From positions 1-64,000 of the forward strand of contig JAEWMS010000052.1 of assembly GCA_023393115.1 (NCBI GenBank): 64,000 nucleotides of DNA. The letters run 5' to 3'. A model generated the notes under the pieces. That model worked only from the letters and a program-made list of their open reading frames with translations. It ran no database searches and had not been told where the DNA came from. This stretch comes from Bacillota bacterium (GTDB lineage Bacteria > Bacillota > Clostridia > Acetivibrionales > DSM-1351). A program made the translations under genes and the position numbers. Of the stretch, positions 41,986 to 51,531 are shown piece after piece. Position 1 is the first letter of the stretch. Each line of letters begins with the position of its first letter.

Positions 41986-43575
41986 TTGGCAGATAATAAA
42001 CCTGGTTGGATATTAAATAATGCCGGGGTGATTTTTACGAAATGGAAATTCAGTAAGTATAAGAACACGTCAGTCGTAAAGGATACTGATAAAAATTCAG
42101 GAAAAGATACCATAAAAGATTCAAAGAAAAATTCTAATAAGATAAGTATGGAATCAATTGACCGGGAGCTCATGGATTGCCCGGATATTACAAGAAAAAG
42201 GGTGTATGTGGATAATCATACAGAGAGTTATTTTATTTATTTAAATGAATTTATCGATAATGATATTCTTCAAAGAGACTTCATAAAGCCAATACTGACC
42301 ATGAGCTTAAAAGAACTTTCGGATGAGAAAAAAATATATAATTTGCCATGCGCTAAAATGAAGCTTCTATACACATTAGAGGATGTAATAGATGGAATTA
42401 TGGCTGGTGATTCTGTTTTCATTTGCAAAGCTCTTGATTACGCAGTAGCTTGTACTGTTATGGATATAGATACTAGAGGGATAGAGGAACCTCAAACAGA
42501 AAAAAATATTCGGGGACCACATGAAGGCTTTGTAGAAAGCATAGATACAAATTATTCCGTTTTAAGAAGAAAGGTTAAAAGTAATCGTCTGAAAATAAAG
42601 AAAACCATTCTGGGAAAGCAAACCAGGCAGACAGTTGCAATCACTTACATTGAAGGAGTTGCAAATATTGATATAGTCAATAGTCTGTATGATAAAATAA
42701 GCAGTATAGAAATTGATGGTTTATCTGCCATCGGATATGTCGAGCAGATTATAACAGCAAATCATTATTCCATATTTCCTCAGTTCTTATCCACTGAAAG
42801 GCCTGACAAAGCTGTAGCATCACTTCTTGAAGGAAGGATTGTAATTCTTCAGGAGGGAACGCCAGTCGTTCTTGTTGCACCTATAAATTTTTTGTCCTTT
42901 TTTCAGGCTCTTGATGATTACAGTACATTATGGATACATGGCTCCTTCCTTAGAATGCTTAGATTGATTGCGATAGTATTGGCTGTTGTTATGCCATCAC
43001 TGTATATTGCTATTACTTCTTTCCATTATTACATAGTGCCCCTTAATCTGCTGATTCCCATCGCGGAATCCAGGGCAAAGGTACCGTTTCCACCAATTGT
43101 TGAAGTATTAATCCTTGAAATAGTAGTAGAAATGGTACGTGAGGCTGCTGTACGTCTTCCTTCATACATTAGTACTGCTATAGGTATTTTTGCAACGCTG
43201 GTTATTGGTCAGGCTTCGGTAGAAGCAGGAATAGTGAGTAATATATTGATTGTAATTGTTGGAGCATCAGCGGTTGCATCTTATGTTATACCATCCTTTG
43301 ATATGTCAATGTCAATACGGATACTCAGGTTTGGGTTCTCAATAGCAACATCAATTTTCGGGGCTATCGGGATGGTTATATGTACAGCCTTAACCCTTGC
43401 TCACCTTACCAGTATGCAATCACTTGGTCAACCTTATTTTCAACCTATTACACCACTGGTAATCAGAGATTTCAAGGATGCGTTTTTTAGGTTGCCAATA
43501 AAAAGTCTTGAAAAACGGCCAGCTATAGTAAAAACAAAAAATAAATCAAGAGGTAAAAGGAATGGAAGGAAGTAA
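41986..43575 (+). CDS. GerA-family spore germination receptor subunit A
   Basis: A 529-residue membrane protein of the GerAA/GerKA family. An N-terminal hydrophilic domain is followed by about five membrane segments in the C-terminal half; PIAESRAKVPFPPIVEVLILE is highly characteristic. The only in-frame start upstream is TTG 41986, without a ribosome site. An ATG at 41945 is out of frame by one base across a run of seven T (41975-41982), so the true start or a frameshift is uncertain. It is the first gene of a three-gene receptor operon sensing germinants in spores. Confidence 0.88.
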   Translation: MADNKPGWILNNAGVIFTKWKFSKYKNTSVVKDTDKNSGKDTIKDSKKNSNKISMESIDRELMDCPDITRKRVYVDNHTESYFIYLNEFIDNDILQRDFIKPILTMSLKELSDEKKIYNLPCAKMKLLYTLEDVIDGIMAGDSVFICKALDYAVACTVMDIDTRGIEEPQTEKNIRGPHEGFVESIDTNYSVLRRKVKSNRLKIKKTILGKQTRQTVAITYIEGVANIDIVNSLYDKISSIEIDGLSAIGYVEQIITANHYSIFPQFLSTERPDKAVASLLEGRIVILQEGTPVVLVAPINFLSFFQALDDYSTLWIHGSFLRMLRLIAIVLAVVMPSLYIAITSFHYYIVPLNLLIPIAESRAKVPFPPIVEVLILEIVVEMVREAAVRLPSYISTAIGIFATLVIGQASVEAGIVSNILIVIVGASAVASYVIPSFDMSMSIRILRFGFSIATSIFGAIGMVICTALTLAHLTSMQSLGQPYFQPITPLVIRDFKDAFFRLPIKSLEKRPAIVKTKNKSRGKRNGRK

Positions 43576-44647
43576 CTCCATAAAGGCTTTGCAACTAGCC
43601 CTTATCCTATTTATAACACAAACTGGTGTGGGTATTATTGTGCTTCCGTCGGCATTATCAAAAGAAGTGGGTCATGATGGATGGATTACTGTTGCTGTAA
43701 CAGGATTGGGTATTATTGTATTTGCGCTGCTGATTATGGCTTTACTGGGAAGATATAAGGATAAGGGTATATATGAGATAAATAAATGTATTTATGGTAA
43801 ATATATTGGAACAGTCTTAAATGCTGGAGTTATTTTTTACCTTTTTGCAGCTTCTGTTGTAGGAACCGCTTTTTTTACTTATTATATCAGAATAACGCTA
43901 TTGCGGGAAACACCCATATGGGCGTTAGCTCCATTCATAGCACTGCCCTCCTTTTATCTGGTATGGCAGGGACTCAAGAATATGAGCAGATTTCTATTTT
44001 TTTCAATAGTTAGCAGTATTATAATTTTAATTTTCCTTTTATTTTTATACAAGGACTTTAAATTATCCTTCGTCTTGCCCATAGGTGAAGCTGGTATTTC
44101 AAACATACTTTATAGTACTAAAACCTGTTTTTTGGCATTTTTAGGTTTTGAGACAACAGTTTTTTTCTATCCCTATGTCACAGATAAACAAAAAGCACTG
44201 AAGTTGAGTATTGGCGCAATATTGATGAGTACTGTCTTTTATTTGGTTTTTGTATTTGTCTCTACAATTACTTTTGGTGAGAACTTTCTAAATATAATGC
44301 TAATACCATTTTTTAGCCTGTCAAGGGTATATAATGCCCCTATACTCGAAAGGGTGGATCTGTATTTAACAGCTATTTGGTTTATACCATTAGCCTGCTC
44401 AGTTAGAACCTATATATTTGCCGTATACGATGGTATGCAAAAAGTATTTAAACTGAAAAAAACAAAACTGACGTATTTTATCTTTTTCGTTGCAATAATT
44501 ATATTAAGCAGTTTGCCTAAAAATTTCAATCAGCTCCTTGTTTTGATGGATTATATCAGTACGGCCGGTATGGTGTTGGTGCTCTTTTTAGTACTATGTC
44601 TTGTGCTTTCTTTTGTGAGAAAAAAGGGGGTTAATAATAATGAATAA
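43562..44647 (+). CDS. GerB-family spore germination permease subunit
   Basis: A 361-residue GerAB-type protein of the amino acid-polyamine transporter superfamily with about ten membrane segments. ALILFITQTGVGIIVLP near the start and the repeated hydrophobic helices are typical. It overlaps gerA by 14 bases and gerC by 8, which indicates tight coupling of the receptor complex. This subunit is thought to bind the germinant. AAGGAATGGAAG lies around the start. Confidence 0.93.
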   Translation: MEGSNSIKALQLALILFITQTGVGIIVLPSALSKEVGHDGWITVAVTGLGIIVFALLIMALLGRYKDKGIYEINKCIYGKYIGTVLNAGVIFYLFAASVVGTAFFTYYIRITLLRETPIWALAPFIALPSFYLVWQGLKNMSRFLFFSIVSSIIILIFLLFLYKDFKLSFVLPIGEAGISNILYSTKTCFLAFLGFETTVFFYPYVTDKQKALKLSIGAILMSTVFYLVFVFVSTITFGENFLNIMLIPFFSLSRVYNAPILERVDLYLTAIWFIPLACSVRTYIFAVYDGMQKVFKLKKTKLTYFIFFVAIIILSSLPKNFNQLLVLMDYISTAGMVLVLFLVLCLVLSFVRKKGVNNNE

Positions 44648-45767
44648 AATAATAAGGTACTTTACTATGTTGATTTTATTTATGAGTTTATTTATCCAGA
44701 CTGGCTGCTGGGATCAGAAGCAGTATGAAGAAATAGGTTTTATTCTTCAGATGGGATTGGAAGTTGGGAAAGATGACAAAATGTTGTTATCCATAACAGC
44801 GCCGGTAGTTTCACCTGATGCTGAAAAGAAGGTAGAGTTTCTTAATATATCTAATGAAAATCTTGTTAGACCATCGAGGGATAATTTAAGAAACGTTTCA
44901 GGTAAATTTCTTCAAGGGGGAAAAATACAAATTCTTTATTTCTCAAAGGAACTAGCTGAAAAAGGAATAAACGAGTACCTGGAAATATTTCATAGAGACC
45001 CTGAGAATCCTCTGCTGTCAAATGTTGTAGTTGTTGATAAAAGCCCTAAGGAAATGATGGAAAAGAGCATAGATTTCAAAGACAAGCCCAGACCTTCAAT
45101 ATATGCGGCAGAGTTATTAAGAGATGCACGAAGAAGATTGATTATCCCTGAGACAAGAGTATATAATTTCAGCATTTTATACCACTCTAAAACAATTGAC
45201 CCTGTCACTCCTCTGTTTAGATATGATGACAAGAGTTTTATTGTTTCCGGGGCGGCTGTTTTTTCCGGTGACAAGATGGTGGGAGAAATAAACCCTGATG
45301 AGACAAAGCTTTTAAATGTACTGAAAGGCAAAAAGCAGGTTTTTGAGTACATCTACAGAGGTAATGCATTAAATAACAAAGATGGAAAACTAAAAAAGGG
45401 TGCTGCAGTAAGTCTGAAATGTAAAAAAAATAAAATTAAAATAGATACTTCCTCTAAGAAACCGGTTATAAATATAACACTCCGATTCATAGCTTCTATG
45501 GATGAATTCTCGGGTAAGCAAAATCTTGATAAGGACCACCAACTGAAAAAAGTTGAAAGAGTTATAGCCGAATCGCTGTACAGAGAAATTAATGATTTGC
45601 TTAAAAAGCTTCAGAGCTTTGGTGCTGACCCAATAGGCTTCGGTGAGAGAGTAAGAGCAAAACAGAATTCATACTGGAAGTCTGTTAAATGGAAAGAGGT
45701 ATATAAAACTGCCCAAATTAAGCTCAATATTGGGGTGGAATTTGAAACATACGGTACTATAAGGTGA
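44640..45767 (+). CDS. GerC-family spore germination lipoprotein
   Basis: A 375-residue lipoprotein, third subunit of the Ger receptor. The signal peptide ends at IQTGC, giving the lipidated Cys, and WDQKQYEEIGFILQMGLEV follows as in GerAC and GerKC. Three structural domains are expected in the long C-terminal region. The gene begins 8 bases before the end of gerB. It completes an apparently intact receptor, apart from the uncertain start of subunit A. Confidence 0.92.
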   Translation: MNKIIRYFTMLILFMSLFIQTGCWDQKQYEEIGFILQMGLEVGKDDKMLLSITAPVVSPDAEKKVEFLNISNENLVRPSRDNLRNVSGKFLQGGKIQILYFSKELAEKGINEYLEIFHRDPENPLLSNVVVVDKSPKEMMEKSIDFKDKPRPSIYAAELLRDARRRLIIPETRVYNFSILYHSKTIDPVTPLFRYDDKSFIVSGAAVFSGDKMVGEINPDETKLLNVLKGKKQVFEYIYRGNALNNKDGKLKKGAAVSLKCKKNKIKIDTSSKKPVINITLRFIASMDEFSGKQNLDKDHQLKKVERVIAESLYREINDLLKKLQSFGADPIGFGERVRAKQNSYWKSVKWKEVYKTAQIKLNIGVEFETYGTIR

Positions 45768-45947
45768 GTATTAATTAGTGTTTAGAAGTTCATATCTTTC
45801 TGACTGATTACTTTCAATAACGACTTTACGCAGTATAAACAGGCCAAACAGTAACTTTATTTTTGTCATTTTACAATCCCTCATATATAATTAGATTCAT
45901 AAGACTTACGAATTAATATTCATAGCAAAAAAAGAATGGGAGACAGG

Positions 45948-46994
45948 ATGATACGATTTAATTGTGATTACAGTGAAGGTGCACACCCTAAGGTGCTGCA
46001 GAAATTAATTGAAACAAATATGGAGCAGACTGCCGGCTACGGGGTTGACCCGTACTGCAAAACAGCTGCTGAGCTCATCAAAAGTAAATGCGGCCGTGAA
46101 GATATAGATGTACATTTTCTGGTTGGAGGCACTCAGACAAACCTGACTATTATAACTGCAGCATTAAGGCCGCATCAGGGTGTTATATCTGCCGATACGG
46201 GTCATATCAATACACATGAAACAGGTGCTATCGAAGCAAACGGCCATAAGGTGCTGGCTCTTCCGGCAGTCGACGGAAAGCTGACAGCTCAGGCTGTAGA
46301 GGACTATTTCATGTCGCATATCAATGATGAAAACCATGAACATATCGTTCAGCCCGGAATGGTATATATATCAAATCCCACTGAACTGGGAACTATATAT
46401 AGCAAAGCCGAGCTGTCAGCAATAAGTGAAGTCTGCAAAAGAAACGGATTGTTTTTATATATGGACGGTGCCCGCCTGGGGTATGCACTTTGTGCTGAGG
46501 ACAATGACCTTGAGCTAAAGGAGCTTACGCAATTGTGTGATGCTTTTTACATTGGAGGTACTAAAATTGGTGCACTTTTTGGAGAAGCCCTGGTTTTATG
46601 CAATGACGCACTGAAGAGAGACTTCAGATACATTATTAAACAGAAGGGTGGAATGCTTGCCAAGGGGAGACTTCTTGGAGTGCAGTTTTGCGCGCTGTTT
46701 GAGGAAAACTTGTATTTTGAGATGGCAAGCCACGCAAATAAAATGGCTTACATGATAAAGGAGGCCTTTAAAAGAAACGACTACAGCTTCCTTGTAAATT
46801 CCACAACCAATCAGCAGTTTCCAATAATACCTGATAATATTCTTTTAAAACTTAAAGAGAATTTTGAATATTCCTTTTGGGAAAAAATAAATGAAAAAAC
46901 TAGTGCAGTCCGTTTTTGTACAAGCTGGGCAACCAGCATGGAGGCAGTACAGCTGCTGATAGATGAGATAGATAAACTGGGACAGGTAATTTAA
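45948..46994 (+). CDS. threonine aldolase-like PLP enzyme (beta-eliminating lyase)
   Basis: A 348-residue fold-type I PLP enzyme similar to low-specificity threonine aldolase and related lyases. The Schiff-base Lys206 is in GGTKIGALFG. YMDGARLGYAL holds the Asp that contacts PLP nitrogen, and the N-terminal DYSEGAHPKV is typical. It probably cleaves threonine or a related beta-hydroxy amino acid to glycine. The start at 45948 is chosen because GGGAG lies 5 bases before it; a second ATG 12 bases upstream overlaps the site. Confidence 0.85.
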   Translation: MIRFNCDYSEGAHPKVLQKLIETNMEQTAGYGVDPYCKTAAELIKSKCGREDIDVHFLVGGTQTNLTIITAALRPHQGVISADTGHINTHETGAIEANGHKVLALPAVDGKLTAQAVEDYFMSHINDENHEHIVQPGMVYISNPTELGTIYSKAELSAISEVCKRNGLFLYMDGARLGYALCAEDNDLELKELTQLCDAFYIGGTKIGALFGEALVLCNDALKRDFRYIIKQKGGMLAKGRLLGVQFCALFEENLYFEMASHANKMAYMIKEAFKRNDYSFLVNSTTNQQFPIIPDNILLKLKENFEYSFWEKINEKTSAVRFCTSWATSMEAVQLLIDEIDKLGQVI

Positions 46995-47039
46995 CAGATT
47001 ATTTATTACAAATATAAATATTAACATCTCATTACATTT

Positions 47040-47089
47040 TGTGGCCACAATGTCGGCTCAAAGCCGCTAAAGCGGCTTAGGAGGTTAAT
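47040..47089 (+). repeat. leader hairpin (copy C) before DUF1905 gene
   Basis: TGTCGGCTCAAAGCCG then CTAAAGCGGCTTAGGAGG and TTAATATG. CGGCTCAAAGCCG and GGCTTAGGAGGTTA are shared with the - strand element at 31937-31985, and the GGAGGTTAATATG end with 31587-31615. Its stem may block or expose the ribosome site. Confidence 0.6.
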
Positions 47090-47353
47090 ATGAGCAAGAT
47101 ATACAAATTCGAAGCAGAAATCAAAAAAGTGCTCGATATTGACGGGGCATATATTGAATTCCCATATGATGTAAAAGCCGAGTTTGGGAAGGGCAGGGTA
47201 AAGGTTTTAGCCACCTTTGACGGAGAACCCTACGAAGGCAGTCTGGTAAAAATGAAAACACCTTGTCACATTATCGGCATCAGGAAGGATATACGTGCCA
47301 AAATAGGTAAGCAGCCTGAGGATATTATAAAGGTTACAATTCAGGAAAGATAA
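47090..47353 (+). CDS. DUF1905 family protein
   Basis: An 87-residue protein of the DUF1905 family, a small beta barrel often found as the N-terminal part of YdeI/OmpD-associated bacteriocin-protection proteins. ASTFDGEPYEGSLVKM-type strand patterns (here TFDGEPYEGSLVKMKTP) and the C-terminal IGIRKDIRAKIGK helix are typical. Here it stands alone. The strong GGAGG lies in the conserved hairpin leader. No enzymatic function is known. Confidence 0.82.
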   Translation: MSKIYKFEAEIKKVLDIDGAYIEFPYDVKAEFGKGRVKVLATFDGEPYEGSLVKMKTPCHIIGIRKDIRAKIGKQPEDIIKVTIQER

Positions 47354-47415
47354 AACCTATAGGGAAGGTTGTTCTAAGCCAATATTGCAAATAATCAAAT
47401 GAAAGCGAAGAAAAT

Positions 47416-48861
47416 ATGACAGCAACTAACTTTAGCGATTACCATTTAAACAGTGATCTTATCAAGGCAATTGAAATATTAAACTATAAAAATCCCACAA
47501 AAGTTCAACAAAAAGTAATTCCGGCTTTATTGAACGGCAGGGACATTATTGTGAAATCCAGGACTGGCAGCGGAAAAACAGCGGCTTTTGCCATACCTCT
47601 TTGTCAAAGGGTGGAGTGGCAGGAGAACAAACCGCAGGCACTGGTAATTACTCCGACCAGAGAATTGGCCATACAGGTAAAGGAAGATATATTCAATATA
47701 GGCAGATTCAAGCGAATAAAAGTTTCAGCCGTATATGGCAAATCCCCCTTTTATAAGCAGGAGAAGGAACTTAAACAAAAAACTCATATTGTTGTGGGAA
47801 CACCCGGACGTATTATAGACCATTTGGATAGAGCAACACTGGATACATCAAATATCAGCTATCTAGTAATAGATGAAGCTGATGAAATGCTTAACATGGG
47901 ATTTATAGAGCAAATTGAAGTCATAATCAGACAAATCCCAAAAGAAAGAGTCACAGTCCTTTTATCTGCAACTATGCCCAAAGGAATTGAGGAATTATGC
48001 GGCAAGTATATGAAAGAACCCGAAATGGTTGAGATTGAGGAACAAAACACAACAGCAGCCAGGATTGAGCAATTAAAATACAACGTTGAATCAAAAGAAA
48101 AATTGAAATTGCTCAAAGATGTTACAGTAGTTGAGAACCCTGAAAGTTGTATAATTTTCTGTAATACCAAGCAAATGGTTGACGCTTTGCAACATGAACT
48201 TGCCGCAATGAATTATTCTTGTCAGAAAATACATGGTGACATGGACCAAAGGGATAGACAGCGAGTGATGAATGACTTCAAGTTGGGATATTTCAGATAT
48301 CTAGTAGCGACAGATGTAGCCGCCAGAGGTATTGATATAGAAAATATATCTCTCGTAATCAACTATGATGTCCCCCAGGACAGTGAGAGCTATGTGCATA
48401 GAATAGGGAGAACCGGCCGTGTGAATAATACAGGAAAAGCTATAACCTTTGCAACTAGTGGTGATGAAAAGTATATTAAAGCTATTGAACAGTATATTGG
48501 AAAGGAGATTCCGCCGGGAATTATTCCTGATAAAGAGACTGTAAGCAGCTTAAGAGAGCAATTTAATGAAAGAATGGCTACCGCTCCTGAATTAAAAGAA
48601 GCTAAAGGAGCAAGCCTGAGTAAAGAAATTATGAAACTGCACATAAATGCAGGTAAAAAGACAAAAATGAGGCCGGTTGATATAGTTGGAACTCTCTGCA
48701 ATATAAAGGGTATGACGGCTGAAGATATCGGAATTATTAATATAGCCGATGTTTCAACCTTTGTTGAAATACTTAACAATAAAGGAGAACTGGTTTATAG
48801 AGAACTTCAGAAAACGCCTATAAAGGGAAGACTCAGGAAGGTTAGCAAAACTGCAATTTGA
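47416..48861 (+). CDS. dbpA: DEAD-box RNA helicase, DbpA/YxiN-like
   Basis: A 481-residue ATP-dependent RNA helicase. The helicase core has SRTGSGKTAAF (Walker A), VIDEADEML (motif II), LLSATMP (motif III) and HRIGRTGR (motif VI). A C-terminal domain of about 70 residues (RPVDIVGTLCNIKGM to RELQKTPIKGR) matches the DbpA RNA-binding domain, so a role in 50S ribosome assembly is likely. Its upstream site is weak. Its stop is followed at once by a copy of the repeat shared with 4057-4151. Confidence 0.92.
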   Translation: MTATNFSDYHLNSDLIKAIEILNYKNPTKVQQKVIPALLNGRDIIVKSRTGSGKTAAFAIPLCQRVEWQENKPQALVITPTRELAIQVKEDIFNIGRFKRIKVSAVYGKSPFYKQEKELKQKTHIVVGTPGRIIDHLDRATLDTSNISYLVIDEADEMLNMGFIEQIEVIIRQIPKERVTVLLSATMPKGIEELCGKYMKEPEMVEIEEQNTTAARIEQLKYNVESKEKLKLLKDVTVVENPESCIIFCNTKQMVDALQHELAAMNYSCQKIHGDMDQRDRQRVMNDFKLGYFRYLVATDVAARGIDIENISLVINYDVPQDSESYVHRIGRTGRVNNTGKAITFATSGDEKYIKAIEQYIGKEIPPGIIPDKETVSSLREQFNERMATAPELKEAKGASLSKEIMKLHINAGKKTKMRPVDIVGTLCNIKGMTAEDIGIINIADVSTFVEILNNKGELVYRELQKTPIKGRLRKVSKTAI

Positions 48862-48863
48862 GG

Positions 48864-48960
48864 AACTGTTTTGTGTCCGACACATTTTTATGAGCTGTTT
48901 GGGAGTACAATGGTATGGGTGTTATCTAAATACATAAATCTTATAGTTGTGCTACAGCCT
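48864..48960. mobile_element. half copy of the MITE-like element
   Basis: About 97 bases starting AACTGTTTTGTGTCCGACAC match the right half of the element at 3926-4153, including TGTGTCCGACACA and the terminal GTTGTGCTACAGCCT (terminal form of the left end in copy 1). The left half is absent; the copy abuts the dbpA stop codon. Confidence 0.7.
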
Positions 48961-49116
48961 TTTTTTCTCCAAAAGGTAATAATAAACATTCAAAAATTGT
49001 ACAAAAAAGGATACAAAACGTGTGGCTAAAAAAGGAAGTCTACTATAATATATTAATAGCTTAAAAAATAATTGAGCGGGCGTTATGCATCGCAATTTTT
49101 ATCAGGAGGCTTATTA

Positions 49117-50364
49117 ATGAATATGGCTATTCAACAAAAAACGACTAATCGTTGGATCCCCGTAATCGCAAGTATCGCAATTCAAATGTGTTTGGGAACT
49201 GCTTACATCTGGAGCGTATTTCAATCTTTCCTTATTAAAGGTAAAGCTACTCCCGACGCTTTATTTGACTGGCCCGCAACCCACGGCACTCTGGCATATG
49301 CATTATTGCTTGGAGTATTAACATTTGGAAGCACCATTGGAGGAAGAATTCAAGATAAAATAAAAAACCCGCGGCCTGTTATAATTGCCGGAGGCATTGT
49401 AATGGGAGTCGGATTTTTCCTTGCACAATTCACAACAGAGTCAACGCCTTGGTTGTTATGGCTCTCATATGGTATATTAGGCGGTTTTGGAATGGGTATG
49501 GCTTATACTACTACTATTTCAACCTGTCAAAAGTGGTTTCCGGACAAAAGAGGTCTGGTAACAGGAATAATTGTTGCAGCTCTTGGTTTTGGCGGTTTGA
49601 TTTTTACACCGGTTTCAGAGGCTTTAATTTCAAATATAGGAGTGCTTAAGACCTTTGCCGTATTGGGAGGCATATTTATTATTGTAACATTAATAGGCTC
49701 AATGTTTATTAAAAATCCTCCTGAGGGCTTTATGCCGCCAAACTGGACACCTTCAGTAAAAAATGGCGGACAGATAGTTCAGAATTTTACACCGGGTGAA
49801 GTTATAAAAATGCCTCAGTTCTATCTGGTAACCTTGGCACTTATGTGTGCAACTGCAGCAGGATCTATGATGATACCCATGGCTAAAATCCTTGGTTTAC
49901 AGCCGGACAGCGGGTTGACAAGTAGCGCTGCTGTGGCAGGTGTAATGATAATAGCGGGCTGCAACTCTTTCGGACGTGTATTCTGGGGATGGGTTTCTGA
50001 TAAGCTTGGCAGAAAGCAGACAATATTAATACTTTTATTATTAACAGGTATTTCAATCGTTACAGTATCCTTTGCAAAAGCATATTTAATGCTTGTTATA
50101 ATAGCAATCATAGGCTTCTCGTATGGAGGATTCCTAGGAGTATTCCCAGCATTGACAGCAGACTTCTGGGGAACAAAGAACGGTGCGCAAATATATGGAA
50201 TGGTTCTTCTTGGCTTTGGTGTAGGTGCAGTCGCATCCTCTTATATTGTAGCTTACTTCAGCAAGACAAAAGAATTTTCAACAGCATTTACAATAGCCGC
50301 TGCCGCTTCAGTGGTCGGAATACTGATAATATCACTTTTAAGAACTCCCCGAAAAAAGGAATAA
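49117..50364 (+). CDS. OFA-family MFS transporter
   Basis: A 415-residue, 12-helix major facilitator of the oxalate:formate antiporter family. Features include QMCLGTAYIWSVFQ in helix 1, GGFGMGMAYTTTISTCQKWF and the cytoplasmic WVSDKLGRKQTI loop. The family also carries other carboxylates, so the substrate is not settled. ATG 49117 follows AGGAGG at good spacing. A bidirectional terminator separates it from the convergent dehydrogenase. Confidence 0.87.
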   Translation: MNMAIQQKTTNRWIPVIASIAIQMCLGTAYIWSVFQSFLIKGKATPDALFDWPATHGTLAYALLLGVLTFGSTIGGRIQDKIKNPRPVIIAGGIVMGVGFFLAQFTTESTPWLLWLSYGILGGFGMGMAYTTTISTCQKWFPDKRGLVTGIIVAALGFGGLIFTPVSEALISNIGVLKTFAVLGGIFIIVTLIGSMFIKNPPEGFMPPNWTPSVKNGGQIVQNFTPGEVIKMPQFYLVTLALMCATAAGSMMIPMAKILGLQPDSGLTSSAAVAGVMIIAGCNSFGRVFWGWVSDKLGRKQTILILLLLTGISIVTVSFAKAYLMLVIIAIIGFSYGGFLGVFPALTADFWGTKNGAQIYGMVLLGFGVGAVASSYIVAYFSKTKEFSTAFTIAAAASVVGILIISLLRTPRKKE

Positions 50365-50380
50365 TCATCTAAATTAAAAC

Positions 50381-50438
50381 AGTCGCTTTTTGCCTTGTAT
50401 TCCGGTTATTTACCGGTCAGTGCAAAAGCGACTTTTTT
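50381..50438. terminator. bidirectional terminator
   Basis: AGTCGCTTTTTGC and GCAAAAGCGACTTTTTT form a stem around an internal ACCGG hairpin. It lies between convergent genes. Confidence 0.8.
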
Positions 50439-50440
50439 AT

Positions 50441-51397
50441 TTATTTGTATTTATAGAACCCTTCCCCAGAACTCATTCCAAACTTACCAGCATCGATATA
50501 TTCTTTTAACATCTTTTCCATAGCTTTATAATTATAAGGAAGCATCATTTTCTTAAGTAATGGACTTAATAATCCAGGGACTTTCTGATATTGAGCAACA
50601 ATGTTATAGGCAGTATTTAAACCGACAGTATCAATAATCTGGAATGGACCTTTAGGTGCACCAGTTCCGAGCGTCCATGCTTTATCAACGCTTTCTGGAT
50701 CACTTACTCCATTAGCGACAAGATCTAAACCGCTGAGTAAGAATGGAACTAACATAGAGTTTAGCAAATAACCAGATTTTTCTTTCATGACTGGTAGAGC
50801 AATCATTCTGATGGCATTAGCAAATTCGATGATTTCATTGAAAAAACGGGAATCAGTTTTTGGCTGAGACATAACTTCAGCAGTATTGTTTTTCCAAATT
50901 GAATTAGCAAAGTGGAAAGAGAGATATTTATCAGCTCTTCCAGTATATTGAGCAAACTGTGATGGTAAAAGAGTTGATGAGTTAGTTACAATAACAGTTT
51001 TTTCTGGTAATAATGGAGCAAGTGTTTTATAGAAAGCAATCTTATCGTCAGCATTTTCGGACATTGATTCAATAACCAGATCAGCATCTTTAACAGCTTT
51101 AGCCATATCGATTTCCAGTTTAAGTCTGGAATATGCTTTTTCAACTTTATCAAGGCACTCCTCTTTACTGAAACTATCTTGGTCGGCAATACCACGGCAC
51201 CAGCTATTTGGAGCTTGAGCCATTAATTCAATAGCTTCAATATAAGTTTCTTTAAGTTTGTCGATTTTTGGCTGGGTACGAGTGATGCTTCCTTCGCTTC
51301 TTAACCAGATTGTGACATCAAATCCACAATAAGCAGATTGAAAAGCAATCTGTGAGCCAAGTACACCACCACCAGCAATGACGATTTTTCTATACAT
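50441..51397 (-). CDS. 3-hydroxyacyl-CoA dehydrogenase
   Basis: A 318-residue NAD(P)-binding dehydrogenase. GGGVLGSQIAFQ is the Rossmann loop near the start; SSTLLPSQFA, YLSFHFANS and DTVGLNTAYN lie where substrate residues of the family sit. It is of the 3-hydroxybutyryl-CoA type but not beside thiolase or crotonase genes. The divergent TetR-like gene and a perfect palindrome suggest regulated expression. Codon choice is strongly A/T rich, perhaps reflecting acquisition from another Firmicute, which I cannot test here. Confidence 0.87.
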   Translation of the reverse strand: MYRKIVIAGGGVLGSQIAFQSAYCGFDVTIWLRSEGSITRTQPKIDKLKETYIEAIELMAQAPNSWCRGIADQDSFSKEECLDKVEKAYSRLKLEIDMAKAVKDADLVIESMSENADDKIAFYKTLAPLLPEKTVIVTNSSTLLPSQFAQYTGRADKYLSFHFANSIWKNNTAEVMSQPKTDSRFFNEIIEFANAIRMIALPVMKEKSGYLLNSMLVPFLLSGLDLVANGVSDPESVDKAWTLGTGAPKGPFQIIDTVGLNTAYNIVAQYQKVPGLLSPLLKKMMLPYNYKAMEKMLKEYIDAGKFGMSSGEGFYKYK

Positions 51398-51492
51398 AAT
51401 TTAAGCCCTCCTTATTTGACTTAATAAAGACATTTTAGTATCTTTAATATTGTTACTGAAAGCTGATTTTATGTCAATTATCGAAAATTATC

Positions 51493-51520
51493 AAGATACT
51501 TTTCTTTATAAAAGTATCTT
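51493..51520. promoter_or_regulatory. perfect palindrome, likely TetR operator
   Basis: AAGATACTTTT and AAAAGTATCTT are exact complements around a six-base spacer (ctttat), directly before the ribosome site of the TetR-like gene. A weaker half-like TAGTATCTTT lies about 70 bases left. It suits binding by a TetR dimer, and could also act as an mRNA hairpin. Confidence 0.75.
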
Positions 51521-51531
51521 TGGAGGAAAAC

